Assembly: GCA_009801015.1 (NCBI GenBank)
Contig: VHZZ01000036.1
Coordinates: forward strand, 447,221-488,421
Source: Silene noctiflora
Lineage: Eukaryota; Streptophyta; Magnoliopsida; Caryophyllales; Caryophyllaceae
Direction of reading: 5' to 3'
Length of the DNA stretch: 41,201 bases
The notes beneath the pieces are model-generated. The model did not search any database. It saw nothing but the letters and a program-made list of their open reading frames with translations, and was not told the origin of the DNA. Below, one piece after another: positions 10,589 to 21,460 of this stretch; within the stretch, counting starts at the first letter, position 1; each line of letters opens with the position of its first letter. The position numbers and the translations under genes were made by a program.

Positions 10589-11644
10589 ATGGAAGAGGAA
10601 TCATCTATTGAAGGATCTGGGAATACCCAGATTGAAAATTCAATTAATTTGGGAACAAATTTTGATTATCAATTTAGGTCAATGAGTGCATTAGAGATTT
10701 TAAGGGAAACTGTAAGAATTTTGAGGTTTAATTCTACAGGTTTTATGGTAATTGCAGCATTGTTAATTTGTCCTGTTTCTGCAGTTCAATTATCAAATTT
10801 ATTAGTTGATCATACTATTGTTAGGAGATTGACTATAAGATTGTTATTGATTGCTAGAACTAGTGGGTTGCCTTTAAATCCTGTTGTTAAGCAGTCTTGT
10901 CAGAGGTTTTCGGAAATGGCGATTTCGACTGCAGTGTGTTTCCCTTTGTATGTTACATTATCGCTTTTGTCGAAAACTGCTGTCGTATATTCTGTGGATT
11001 GTACTTACTCTAAGAAGCAGTTTGATGCTCCTAAGTTCTGTGTTATAGCTAAGAAGTTGTGGAGAAGGGTTGTTGTGACTTATCTTTGGGCTTGTATGAT
11101 GATTGTCGGGGTTGTTACGTTGTTCCTTGTGCTTCTTGTCGCGCTTTGCAATGTGATCATGATAATGGGATTTTCGCTGGACTGGATTTTGTATCCGGGG
11201 ATGGTTTTTGGGCTTGTATTCTCTATAGTTTTTGCGAATGCCATCATAGTTTGCAATATTGCGGTGGTGATATCGGTTTTGGAGGATGCTTGGGGCCCTC
11301 AGGCATTGCTGAGGTCTAGTGTTCTAATACGAGGTCAGACTCAGGTGGGTCTGTTAATGTACCTCATGTCGACTATTGGGATGGCGTTTGTGCAGGGATT
11401 GTTTGAGCATAGAGTGAAAACACTTAGCTATGGAGATGGATCATCTAGAGTATGGGAAGGTCCTCTTTTGGTTCTTATGCATTCGTTTGTGGTGCTAATT
11501 GACTCTATGATGACAGCCGTTTTTTACTTTAGTTGTCGGTCTTTTAGTATGGAAGAAGCCAACGGGGAAGCTCAGTCTATTATGGAAATGATTACTGCAA
11601 CCCCAATGATCAGCACTGATCGGTGTGAGGATGAAGTAGCTTGA
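10589..11644 (+). CDS. Plant polytopic membrane protein, function unknown (At1g69430-like)
   Basis: A single uninterrupted exon encoding 351 residues. The first ATG in frame (10589, MEEESSIEG) is taken as the start because the frame upstream has no ATG. The polar N-terminus (1-50) is followed by about six hydrophobic stretches: 52-70, 109-134, 162-192, 199-231, 252-272 and 292-316. There is a conserved-looking EDAWGPQALLRS block (232-243) between the fourth and fifth, and an acidic C-terminus. It belongs to a plant-specific uncharacterised transmembrane family; no catalytic motif is visible and I assign no function. It sits between the PAT22-like gene and AGO7, the position of At1g69430 in Arabidopsis, which supports the call. 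A four-codon upstream ORF (10539-10553) precedes the start. Confidence 0.85.
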   Translation: MEEESSIEGSGNTQIENSINLGTNFDYQFRSMSALEILRETVRILRFNSTGFMVIAALLICPVSAVQLSNLLVDHTIVRRLTIRLLLIARTSGLPLNPVVKQSCQRFSEMAISTAVCFPLYVTLSLLSKTAVVYSVDCTYSKKQFDAPKFCVIAKKLWRRVVVTYLWACMMIVGVVTLFLVLLVALCNVIMIMGFSLDWILYPGMVFGLVFSIVFANAIIVCNIAVVISVLEDAWGPQALLRSSVLIRGQTQVGLLMYLMSTIGMAFVQGLFEHRVKTLSYGDGSSRVWEGPLLVLMHSFVVLIDSMMTAVFYFSCRSFSMEEANGEAQSIMEMITATPMISTDRCEDEVA

Positions 11645-13622
11645 ATGTTTAAATTTACACAAAATTTTATACAACTGTCTTATGGCTGTGACCAACCCAT
11701 TAAGCATATAAGTATTTGGCTTGAGCTCACATATAAGACCGTCTCATACAAGGCTCATCGATAAGTCTATACCAGTTGCTCTCAACCAATAGCCGTGAAT
11801 TATAAGTCTGCTGTGGTGTCTGGACTCTGGATGTTATCCATTTTGCTGCTCATTTGTGAAGATGTTGAAGGAAGGGTATCTAATTTATTACAAGGGATCT
11901 TATGGAGAAGAGTCCGGCAACTTTTGTAGAGCATACTGCCAGAGACGATTCTTACAAATTAGGAACGTAGAGAATGTAAGTGCATCAAGAAAAGCTGTTG
12001 CTTGTAATTGGATTATGCAGCAACTATATTGCTGTTTCCCTCTTTGATCATACAATGTACTCTGCATGTGCTTATCAGCATGGACAAATAATACAATGAA
12101 AACTGAAAATTTTCTCGAATCTTCGTATGACTACCTATATCTGGTACTGTTATATATACTTGACTCTTAAGCTGTTACCTTCAAGTGTACTGGTTTAGAT
12201 TGTGGCTACTTCTGAAAATAAGTGAAGGGAGGGCATCTGTCAGCGAGGCCAATTTTTGTAGTGATACCAATGTGTTACAGTATCGCATATACTGATATAC
12301 TTCTCGACCTTGGCATGTAGATTTTTTTCTGTCTCGTAGACAATTCAAGACCCATGGGACATGGCTGCTATGTTGCTAGCACTGATATCTGTGATAATTA
12401 TATTCTGATAGCATTGTACCCGAGTATGTTGTCAGTTTGTCGATTGTCACTTGCGATATGTCGATTATTACGCTGATCTGACCATTTATATATGATGCTG
12501 GTTTTGAATTTTTTTGGTCTTATTTACTTTTCTTTCTAGTTTTTTAGTTGGATAAAGAGGGAGCGACAAGGCAAAATTGATGGCCACGACTTTCAAACCC
12601 TGCTCTTGATTACCACCGCTTGATGAATGTACCACCCGTTTAATGATTTTACTAGCTAAGCTAGTTGATATTCGTATGCTTACAATTTCAATGATGATAT
12701 TTCTTTCTTGCTTGTGTTTGCTCTTTCATATGTAGTAGTTTCGCTGGCAAATCAATGGATTCTTGCTTCAGCAGCTCTTTGGACAGGAAGGAATCATCTA
12801 AGCGCAAGAATTGTGTAGGATCATTCTGCCCAACTAATAATGATCGATATGGTAATGTAGCTACTAGAGAGCAGTTGGTTGTCGCAAGGCCTTATATATG
12901 TGTTCATCTTGCTTTCAAGGGAAGTCGATAACTGGTACGTTGTTAGCCTCTCCATTTTCCCTGCACGTCTTATTGTTTCTTGTTGAGCATGGGGGCAATT
13001 AGCAATCTTAATTATTTCTTGTTTACAAATTTTTCACCATCTTAGTTTTAAAAAACGTGCTCCACTCGTTCAAGGCTCATGTGAAGATATAGCAGATGAT
13101 TTATCTTTTCATGCTCTATGTTACTTCGACTTACTTGGGTACGTATCATACATATGAAATTGTCATACTCGTGTTGACACCATCTTGAGCATGGGAATCC
13201 TAATCAAAATTGAGGACGAGGGGATGGGCACACGTTGGAAACGTAAATAATGAAAAGCAGAGTTATACAAGAATGCGTAGGGACTAACAAAAAGTTTGTC
13301 TTTGTCTAGTTCGGAGTATATGCAAAAGTGAGCATATTTGACATGTTTGACGTTTTCATCTTAAAATGGATAATGTCGTCTAGAAAGACTTGCCGGAAAA
13401 GTAGAACAGTCCAATAACGTATAGAAGGAGTTAAGCAAGCAGGACTGTCATCTCCATTTTGTACTGCAACCACTCCATCTGATATAACACTGTTACACGT
13501 ACACTTGGTGTCAATAAGATTCTCCTCAAACGCTGTGTTCCAGTGAAATTTATTTTACTGAATTACTTGGTAGGTAAAAACCTTATACCTACTACCTAGC
13601 ATTTAAGTTGAATTCGTTTAAA
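11645..13622. other. 3' UTR and intergenic DNA, small ORF of doubtful status
   Basis: The first part is probably the 3' UTR of the membrane-protein gene. Base composition stays gene-like to about 12.9 kb. An ATG-led frame at 12755-12931 (58 codons, MDSCFSSSLDRKES...) follows a T-rich acceptor-like CATATGTAG, so an alternative 3' exon, a non-coding transcript or a gene relic are possible. I recognise no homology. Confidence 0.45.
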
Positions 13623-13631
13623 ATCTTTATG

Positions 13632-13818
13632 GACAATTCTCATTTGTGACGGAAGGTATCCGTCACTTTGAGAAGACGGGTACCAAATTGTGAGACAAAA
13701 GACCCATGAGAGGAGAGAGGAAAGCAAGTGGAGGGGTGCCCCCACCTTTTGCTTTATTCGTTTTGTGAGTGACATTACCCGTCACAAATAACGACCCGTC
13801 ACAAGGGAGACGCTTTGA
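13632..13818. mobile_element. Mutator-type MITE, 187 bp, perfect 9-bp TSD
   Basis: The left end is GACAATTCTCATTTGTGACGG and the right end ACCCGTCACAAGGGAGACGC. The 9-mer ATCTTTATG occurs on both sides (13623-13631 and 13819-13827). A 9-bp duplication is characteristic of Mutator superfamily elements. Length and internal sequence (GGTATCCGTCAC..., GAGAGGAGAGAGG, GGGTGCCCCCACCTT) match the copy at 34271-34457. Confidence 0.85.
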
Positions 13819-13827
13819 ATCTTTATG

Positions 13828-14392
13828 TATATGGCATGACAAATATTACCTTCAATGATTTAATACGGTATGACTGAAAATAATTGATCGGAACAAAAGG
13901 AGCCGCGTATATGAAGAATCTACTTTTGTCGCATTTATTTATTTGACCCATTTTATGTTTAAAAGCGGATATACCTGTCTTAATGAGTATAATACCATTA
14001 ATTTCCTAGAAAACTCATACTCTCATTTAAGACATGTATATCCGTCTTAAGCGTAAGACTGGTCAAATATACCGATGTGGGATGGAAAAGACAAAAGCGT
14101 CCATATGAAATTATATTTGACCCGTTTTAATATTAAGACAAATAACTATATCCTATGTCCTATAAGGAAGAGTAGCTGGAAAAAGGTGTGAGTAGTGAGA
14201 ATAAATAATGCATAGAAGTTGACTGATCAATAGAATTACAGAAAAGAGACAGAATTAGGAAGTGCCATTGATATGTAGCTATCAACTGCTGGTGATTCAG
14301 TTACACATTCTTCAAAATATATTGCTGCTGCTGCTTTAGCCTTTTAGCTTTAGGTCTTGTGCTTAATTCTACCCTCTTTGTGTTTTCAATAT
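13828..14392. repeat. Intergenic DNA with an inverted-repeat MITE and Stowaway end
   Basis: 13937-14072 is an inverted repeat: TATTTGACCCATTTTATG...GCGGATATACCTGTCTTAA on the left, and TTAAGACATGTATATCC...GACTGGTCAAATA on the right. A Stowaway-like end (AATAATTGATCGGAACAAAAGG) is at about 13878-13900. No gene seen. Confidence 0.6.
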
Positions 14393-14555
14393 GTCTTACT
14401 TGTGACGGGTTAAGTATCACCCACATGGGTAGATAAGACAAAAAGTAGAATGTATAGGGAATCATAAATGACTTGTCTTTATCCTCCTATTTGAGTTTTA
14501 TTTGACCCGTCACAAGCTTGTGACGGATATCGGCCGTTATAAATGAGAATTTGTG
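14393..14555. mobile_element. Mutator-type MITE, TTGTGACGG family (reverse copy)
   Basis: It carries TCTTACTTGTGACGGG at the left and AAATGAGAATTTGTG at the right. Its reverse complement follows 3905-4093 closely (CCGATATCCGT, GTCAAATAAAA, TGTCTTATCTACC). No clear 9-bp duplication can be read at its flanks. Confidence 0.7.
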
Positions 14556-14770
14556 TTCTGTTTTTTAGACAATTTAATGTCAAATACAAGTATGTGTATT
14601 CTCCCCACCTTTCTCTGCATACTTATGGCAAAAGCAAACAAGAATAATTGGGTTTGTTGTCAACAATTTTCTTACACTCCTATTGTCCTTTTGTCTTGGC
14701 TCTTGGGTGACCGGTGTTCCGGAATTGCTAAATCACGTCCCTATTTTACTTGTTACGCTCTTAACAAATA

Positions 14771-14973
14771 CTTTCTCGGTTTCGTTCATTTGTTTATCTC
14801 TGGTTTTCGCACAAGAACTAGAAAAGACGAGGGTCAATTATTGGATGACATGTGGACTAAATTGAGCATGGATGGTCAAATGACCCATGAAAGGCACTCC
14901 TAAAATAGAAAGGTAAACAATTGACCGAGACACCCCTAATTGGAATAGGTAAACAAATGATCGGACTGGAGAG
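14771..14973. mobile_element. Stowaway-type MITE
   Basis: Ends CTTTCTCGGTTTCGTTCATT and (complement) CTCTCCAGTCCGATCATTTG both run into TGTTTAYC, with TA flanks at 14769-14770 and 14974-14975. It is 203 bp and non-coding. Apparent reading frames across it are by-products. Confidence 0.7.
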
Positions 14974-14975
14974 TA

Positions 14976-15608
14976 GTATTTTTGCCATTTTTTATTTTTC
15001 TTTAATACTCCCCACACTCTATTAATTAGCAACGACTTAATGAAAAATAAATATGAAAAAACTTAAATTAGCCATGTTAATTAGTATAATTATCGTATTA
15101 GTTAACGATGAATTAACAAATAAAACTTTGAATTAACGTACATTTTTATATAATATTAAACGATAATTAATTACAACTATTTAAATTATGATAAAAAATT
15201 GACAATTAAAAACAAAAACAAAAATTAACGACTGTAATTTTCTGATCGGGTGTCCGTTTCAACGAGTTTTTTTTTTTTTTTTCAAATCACTTATCTCAAT
15301 GAAACTAACTCAACAAGGAAAAAATTGGGACCTAGTCCATTAGTGTAAACACAAACCAGCCTTGGCCGGTTCATGTGGTTTACACAAATCGACCATGGCT
15401 TAGAATGTCCGGAGTATCTTATGTTTTACTTCCGACCAAAAAAAACTTGAGCTCTACAATGTAGAGAAAAATTTGGTCAAGAATATGGAATTGAACCATT
15501 TACATACAATTATGTAAATATATCAAAACAACAATGAAGGAATGCAACAAGGGACTAATTCAAGAATTAGTAGTCCTAAACTCTTAGCTACTGATCAAAA
15601 CCTACAAC
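14976..15608. other. AGO7 3' flank, no further gene seen
   Basis: A+T-rich DNA followed by what is probably the AGO7 3' UTR (it would lie just below 15609). No motif beyond poly-T/A runs was recognised. Confidence 0.5.
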
Positions 15609-18600
15609 TCAGCAATAAAACATTAGCCTCTTTACATTCTCACTAATCTTAGGTAGAGGAGTCGTCTTTGGGGGACCAACTCGCGAAATTCTGGTAGAAC
15701 CATCCTTTTCCGACTTGTCAAGGTACAATCGACCTCTATATGCTGCAAGATGGGCATAATAAGCCGGGGGCACAATCGAGATCGGCTTGGTGCACCTAAC
15801 AAAAGTAAAGCATAAGCTATAAACCAGGTTTTGGAACTCATCTGAACTAAACTTGCTCTCATCCCATAACACATGGTAATGTGCAGGCCGGGATGTTCCT
15901 TTCACACCCAGATGACTACAAAGATAGAAATCAAATTCCCTCGGGTGAGTTATCACCGTGTCAACAACTGTACCAGGGGAAATATTGTCATTACAGAATT
16001 GCAGACAGCTCGGATCATTCTCGTCAGGGAACAACCTTGTATGGTGTCTTTTCTGAACAACGGAAAATGTGATCAATGGTTTATAATCCGGAAATTTATC
16101 ACATCCTGCTCTTAGCGACTGCAATTCCTCCTTCAAGACTTTGTAGTATTGAGTCTCGCTAACCCCATCTCGGAAAAAGATTATTCTACTCGGAAATTTC
16201 GTAACTTCTTGGTGAAATTCTGTCAGGATTTCAGAAACCATTTCCCCAAGATTTTCAATGATTTCCTGGCGGTGGGTTTGAGACCGGATTCTTGAGACAT
16301 ACTTATTTGCTGATGGCCAGTTTAGGCTTCCGACGACGGCTGCAACACTTGGGCTAGAATCGTCGAGTGGGTGAGGGTGAGTAACATCTGCTCCCATGAA
16401 GATTATTGCTTCATCGGGTGTAAGAAGACGGGGTATTTGAGAAGGAAGCGGGTTGAATAGTGAAACGGTAGACCCACCAACTTTGGCATTGATCTTAAGA
16501 GCCATATTTGCCAAGAACACGGAATTTAGCTTTTCGAGGTTTGTGTATAAGCAACATTGGCTCAGAACCCCAACTCGGGTCTCAGCAATTCTCTTTAAAT
16601 CCCCATACCCTTTATGTTTTTTCTCCATTACGCATATAAGAAGTTGGAGCTTGTTCGATGATGCTCTTTTGATCTTACATAGCTTATTTTCCAGTAAGGT
16701 AACATTGTCGAGGACGTGAATGGGTTCAAACTGTGAGGTAATGCAGGTGTGTTTGTTAAGGAAAATGCCCAACTGCTCACACTTCAAAGAAAGTTGGCTA
16801 ATGAATTTCGGAATATGAGATTTTTGAGCATGGTTTCCACCAAAACTAATCAACGCCCATTTATCGATCCTTGTTCCTTCAACTACATGACCGCCTAAAA
16901 GGCTCCATTGGTGATCATTACGGGATGGAAGTACTTCCCTTACAAATCCTCCATCACCGAGCTTTAACTTTGGAGGTAAAAGAATTCTCCCATTCAATCG
17001 TGTCATTTCTCGAGATATTTGTAGCTTAAACTCTTCCCCTTGATTGCCACTAAAAAAAATAAAACAAATTACATTATATTGCAACAAATAGTTAAGGATA
17101 CCCGACAGCCCGAGATAGCATGTAACAGCTATCAACTCCTAATCTTTACTCTTGCTGGCCAAGAATAAATTCCTGGTCCATGCAAGGATGAAATACATAC
17201 CTTGTTGGTCCAACTGGTCCATTCATGACCTCATTGATGATTTCTCTTCGCTCTCTTGGCCGTTGGCTTCCCATCTTCATTATTCTTGCGGTTTGATCAT
17301 CTGAGAGTTTACCAAGAAACTTTTGGCCCTCACAAATCATGCAAAGCTCCATGGGAAGGTAACATGGTTTCGTCCTACTTATCTGTATACAAGGAAGATT
17401 CTTATACTCTATCTCATAATCATACTGATCCTTGAAATATTCTACAAGCTTCAATTGCCTTCCGTCCCTGTCTTTAAACCAGAGTTTCTCAGTGATTTCC
17501 TCAGTCAAGCTAGAAAAGCGGTATCTCTGAACTGTATCTCTATGACTAACAAACAACCTAATATTCTTTAATTCCTTTTCGATTGCAACCCTCTCTTTTC
17601 TTGTCAAACTCCGGTCTTTTCTTTGAGGAAGATCATGCAAAACCCTAACCCGCTTTTGCAAATAGGGTATGACGCCGATACTTTCATGAAAGGCGGTGAC
17701 TGAAAAGTCAACATTTAAAGCTAGGCCTTGCTGTGTTGGCCTAAGACTTTGGAAGAACCCTCTTAAACCAATAGCACCTCCACCAATTTCCTTCGCGCCT
17801 CCCATTGAGGTCGAATACAATGATCGCCCCGAAGCAAAACATTTTTCATTAGGATTTTCCCTCAAAACAACATCCAAAGCATGGAGATACTCCTGCGGAA
17901 GTGGGACCCATTCATCTCCATCTTTGCTCAAGTACTTGCCCAAGTCATTTCCCTCTAATTTCGACACAAGATTAATATTAATCCTAAAAACCTTAGCCTT
18001 TTGGTCTACATCTACCTGATTACTCTTCTCCGAACACGATTTTATTCCCGGGAGACTAACAAAAAACTCAAGCCTATGGCCCTTGAATTCAACAGGACTA
18101 TACAAATTCTTTCGACCATCGAAAGCAGGACAAGCACCAGACAGCAAAGTTGAGTTATCCTCAACTAACTTCCTCTTAAGAACTCTAGCTACTTCCTTAG
18201 AAGGGCATGGAGAAATATCCACATTATAGTGGAAAATCGGTTGAAATGTTTCGACTTTTACTCGAAAATGGTTGGCAATAAGAGATACAACCTGACCTTC
18301 TACTCCTCCACAGTCTGGTCTCTTTGCAACAACTAATTCCTGAGTAACAGCATCAACACTAGAGCTCTTAATACTTAATGTCTTAAGCTGTTGCTGAACC
18401 TCTTCATTAACTGTTTTAATTAAGACATTTGCATTAGTAACTCCAGCAAATTGCGAGGTAAGAGGGGTCTGTGTTAGCAACAGAAAGAGGATGTTTCCGA
18501 ATTGCATTAGTATTATAAACCCTCCTCTAAAATTATAAACATACTAAATTCAACACTTAATGTAAGTTTAAGAAGACGGTTTTAAGCAAGACTAACCCGT

Positions 18601-19291
18601 AATATTATTATCATAGAATCATAGAAGAACTAAAAAGTGAGAACAAAAACATATGAAACAGTACAACTTCCACCATATCTATATACAATCATTTGAAAAT
18701 CTTAAAAAGCATGCACTTTTTTTTACTTACATACCTTTGCTTAAAACTCAAAACATGTACCCACCAACACATTAAACTAAAAAACTGAACATAAAAAAGA
18801 ATACTCGCTCCGGATTAAAATACCGCTCACAAAGAATATAAGAGTTAAACAAATAACCGAGACCGAAACAGTATCAATCTAAAATAGCATTGCTTAGTCT
18901 TACCTTGTGATGGAGTAGAAGATTTGACCTTTATATCATCAACAGTGGGATTAAAAACTGTTGAAGAAGTTTTATGAGGTTTAAAAGAAGGTTTATGAAA
19001 GTGGGTTCTTCCTGTAAATTTGTGATTATGTTGATAAGATGGTAATATTGGAGGAATTGGAAGAATGCCTTGATAATTTTGTTGATTTTGTTGCTGAAAA
19101 TTTTGGTTAAAAAAACCAATAAATCTGTATGTATTATTATGATATGGGTTATAATGATAGTTATAAGGAAGAACATGATTATTATTATGAGGTTGATAAT
19201 TATTATAATTATTATTATGATTATGATTATTAAACCTTCTGTTTTGAGGAACTATGTTTCTGTTTTTGTTGGAATCTTCAGGTTTTTCCAT
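15609..19291 (-). CDS. AGO7: Argonaute 7 (AGO7/ZIPPY)
   Basis: The small-RNA effector that loads miR390, cuts TAS3 RNA and starts tasiR-ARF production, so controlling leaf polarity and phase change. Exons on the minus strand: 19291-18904, 18440-17201 and 17049-15609, about 1022 residues. The exon 2/3 join recreates the family's GPTSGNQ. The N-terminus (to about 65) is Asn/His/Tyr-rich. The N domain begins near VVAKRPD (about 166), PAZ spans about 382-505, and MID and PIWI follow. The catalytic triad is visible: D764 (FMGADVTHPHP), D837 (FFRDGVSE) and H976 (YYAHLAAY), so slicing activity is expected. It ends in the AGO7-like NVKRLMFYC. The PPKTTPLPK tail is also AGO7-specific as I recall it. 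The weak point is the start of exon 2: a strong donor in exon 1 is in phase only with a modest TGGAG acceptor. The upstream flank carries tandem repeats (19503-19830). Confidence 0.95.
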
Positions 19292-19502
19292 AACTAAATT
19301 ATGAAACAAAAATGAGATGAAGTTTTTGAGATTTTACTGATATAAAGTTTTGATCTTTTTATGAAGAAATTGTGCAAAAATGTAGAAAAGTTTGGTATAT
19401 GAAGGTGTTGAACAGTAGTAAAACAGAAAAGGGTATCATCATTTATGGACTTATCCGATTCTAATTCAGACTAATCCGGATGGTATACACTCGATGAAAA
19501 AA

Positions 19503-19830
19503 CAAAAGAGTGTATAGTTTATTTTATTTTAATTTTTTGGTTCAAAATTTCAAATGAGCATGTTATGTCGCGGAGAAGAATCGAACCTCAACCTCACTAT
19601 CGAGGGGTAAGAGTGTACAGTTTATTAAAGACGAGGGATAGTTTTACCACCTGTTGATTCTATTGACTCGACTCTAGTCGAGACTAAATCTAATGGTATA
19701 CACCCAAAGAAGAAAACAGAAGACTGTACAGTTTATTAAAGAGGAGGAATAGTTTTACCGACCTGATAGTTCTATCGATTTAAATTCGGACTAAATCGGA
19801 TGGTATACAGTATATTAAAGAGGAGGGAGT
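19503..19830. repeat. Diverged tandem repeat upstream of AGO7
   Basis: Repeated units contain TGTACAGTTTATTAAAGA, a GAGGRATAGTTTTACC block and ATGGTATACA. The recognisable starts are near 19511, 19614, 19725 and 19808, with a main spacing of 111 bp. The array lies 0.2-0.55 kb upstream of the AGO7 start codon, so it falls in its likely promoter. Confidence 0.7.
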
Positions 19831-20590
19831 ACAAGTTCTTTGTGTCTAGTTTGGAAGGAAGTATTTGAGGAGAGAGGATGTCAGAAGGGGAAAAAGAAGC
19901 ACATGAAGTTAACCTTAAATGAAAGTAGAAAATGTCAAAGTAGGTAAAATAAAACATGTGATGTTATGGATGTAAATGCAATTTGGTGAGTTTATAAGAA
20001 TAAACTCTGTACCACTTTTTATTCACTTTTTGCATACAACTGCATTTTCAACTTTGTTACTCAACAAGTCAAGTTTTCTATTATGTATAAGGTCAAAACT
20101 TTTTGAGTGATTGATATGTATTGATATGGGTGAGTAGGAAAGTTTTGTAAAGGGTTAGTGGTAAAAGGGAAATGTTTCAAGTATGGGTTGACAAATGTGT
20201 CATGTGTTAGATGTGGGGTATTGTTTAGTAGCTCCTTTGGGAGCTTGTGGAGTGTGGTTGTGGTCTAGTGGGCACAAATTCTCGTTTACTATTTGTCTTG
20301 AATTTAAAATGGATCGAATATATATTAAATCGTATGGCAAGTTGCCTAGAAAATGAAAAAGTTTTGTCTTTATGATCCTTATGTGGTAGTAATTGACTTA
20401 TTTTGTGTCTTAAGCAAAACTTATTGGCTTGTGGGATGTAGAAGAAGGGTGTAGAGGGAAAATGGATAGGTTGATGTTCATTTTTTAGGCATAAGGATCC
20501 TCTTCATTTATTTTCTTTACATTTCCTCTCTGGAAATCATATAATAATAGTTTATAATGTATACACATTATCTCTTTATTTTCTTGCATA
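19831..20590. other. AGO7 upstream intergenic DNA, no gene seen
   Basis: No credible ORF or transposon end. G/T-rich and A/T-rich tracts only. Confidence 0.5.
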
Positions 20591-20599
20591 AAGGTAGAG

Positions 20600-21460
20600 T
20601 CATTAGATGAAGCTATAATATGATCAATTTAAAAAATTATGATAAGATACAGCCTTCCGAACATCTCAAATTGAAGTATAGTATAATACACGGTTTTCGT
20701 AATTTCAGGGTCTCGAAACAAAAATGTTTGTAAATCACTGGGATGGCTCCTAGAGCCATATAAAGCGGCTACAAAAAATTTGAGGTATAAGAGAGGACAT
20801 TTTGATGGAGCCGGTATGCGATCAATCAGTATTGGCTTGAAATTGGATACTTAGTCAAGAATGGTTTAATACTTGTTATTTGAGGCTGAAATCGAATAGG
20901 ATAACTCTTGAAGCGACCCCGGACAAAAGGTAAAAAAGACCGGGGAAAAAAATTAAGATTCGATACAGCCTCCCGAGCGGCTCAAATTGAAGTGTTTTTA
21001 TAATACACGGTTTTCGGGATTTTAGGGTTCTGGAACAAAAATGTCTGTAAATCACAAGGATGGTTCCTAGAGTCAGATAAAGCGGCTACAAAAAATTTGA
21101 CATGTAACAAAGGACATTGATGGAGCCGATATGCGATCAACAATATTGGCCGGAAATCGAATACTTTGTCAAAAATGGTTTAATACTTGTTGTTTGGGGC
21201 TGGAATCGAATAGGATAACTCTTGAAGCAACCCCGGACATGAGGTAAAAAAGACCGGTAGAAAAAAATTATGATCCGATACGGCTTCACGAGCGGCTCAA
21301 ATTGAAGGGTATAATACACGGTTTTCGGGATTTTAGGGTCCTGGAATAAAAATATCTGTAAATTACATGGATGGTTCTTAGAGTCATATAAAGCAGCTGC
21401 AAAAAATTTGAGGTGTAACAAAGGACATTAGATGAAGCCGTATGCGATCAACAGTATTGG
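20600..21460. repeat. Tandem array, about 316-bp unit, nearly three copies
   Basis: Unit starts (GATACAGCC / GATACGGCT) are at 20646, 20962 and 21277, giving spacings of 316 and 315 bp. All copies share AATACACGGTTTTCG, GGCTACAAAAAATTTGA, GCGATCAA, and in the first two TAATACTTGTTRTTTG and ACCCCGGAC. The third copy stops near 21460. A part-unit precedes the first copy (ATTAGATGAAGC...GATCAA near 20600). No long open frame runs through the units. Confidence 0.85.

Noticed and set aside
19070-19297. 75-codon plus-strand Ile/Met-rich frame
   Set aside because: It is the complement of the low-complexity Asn/His-rich AGO7 exon 1.
19555-19610. Possible tRNA or SINE B box (minus strand GAGGTTCGATTCTT)
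   Set aside because: No A box at the right distance, no cloverleaf and no poly-A or target duplication could be found.
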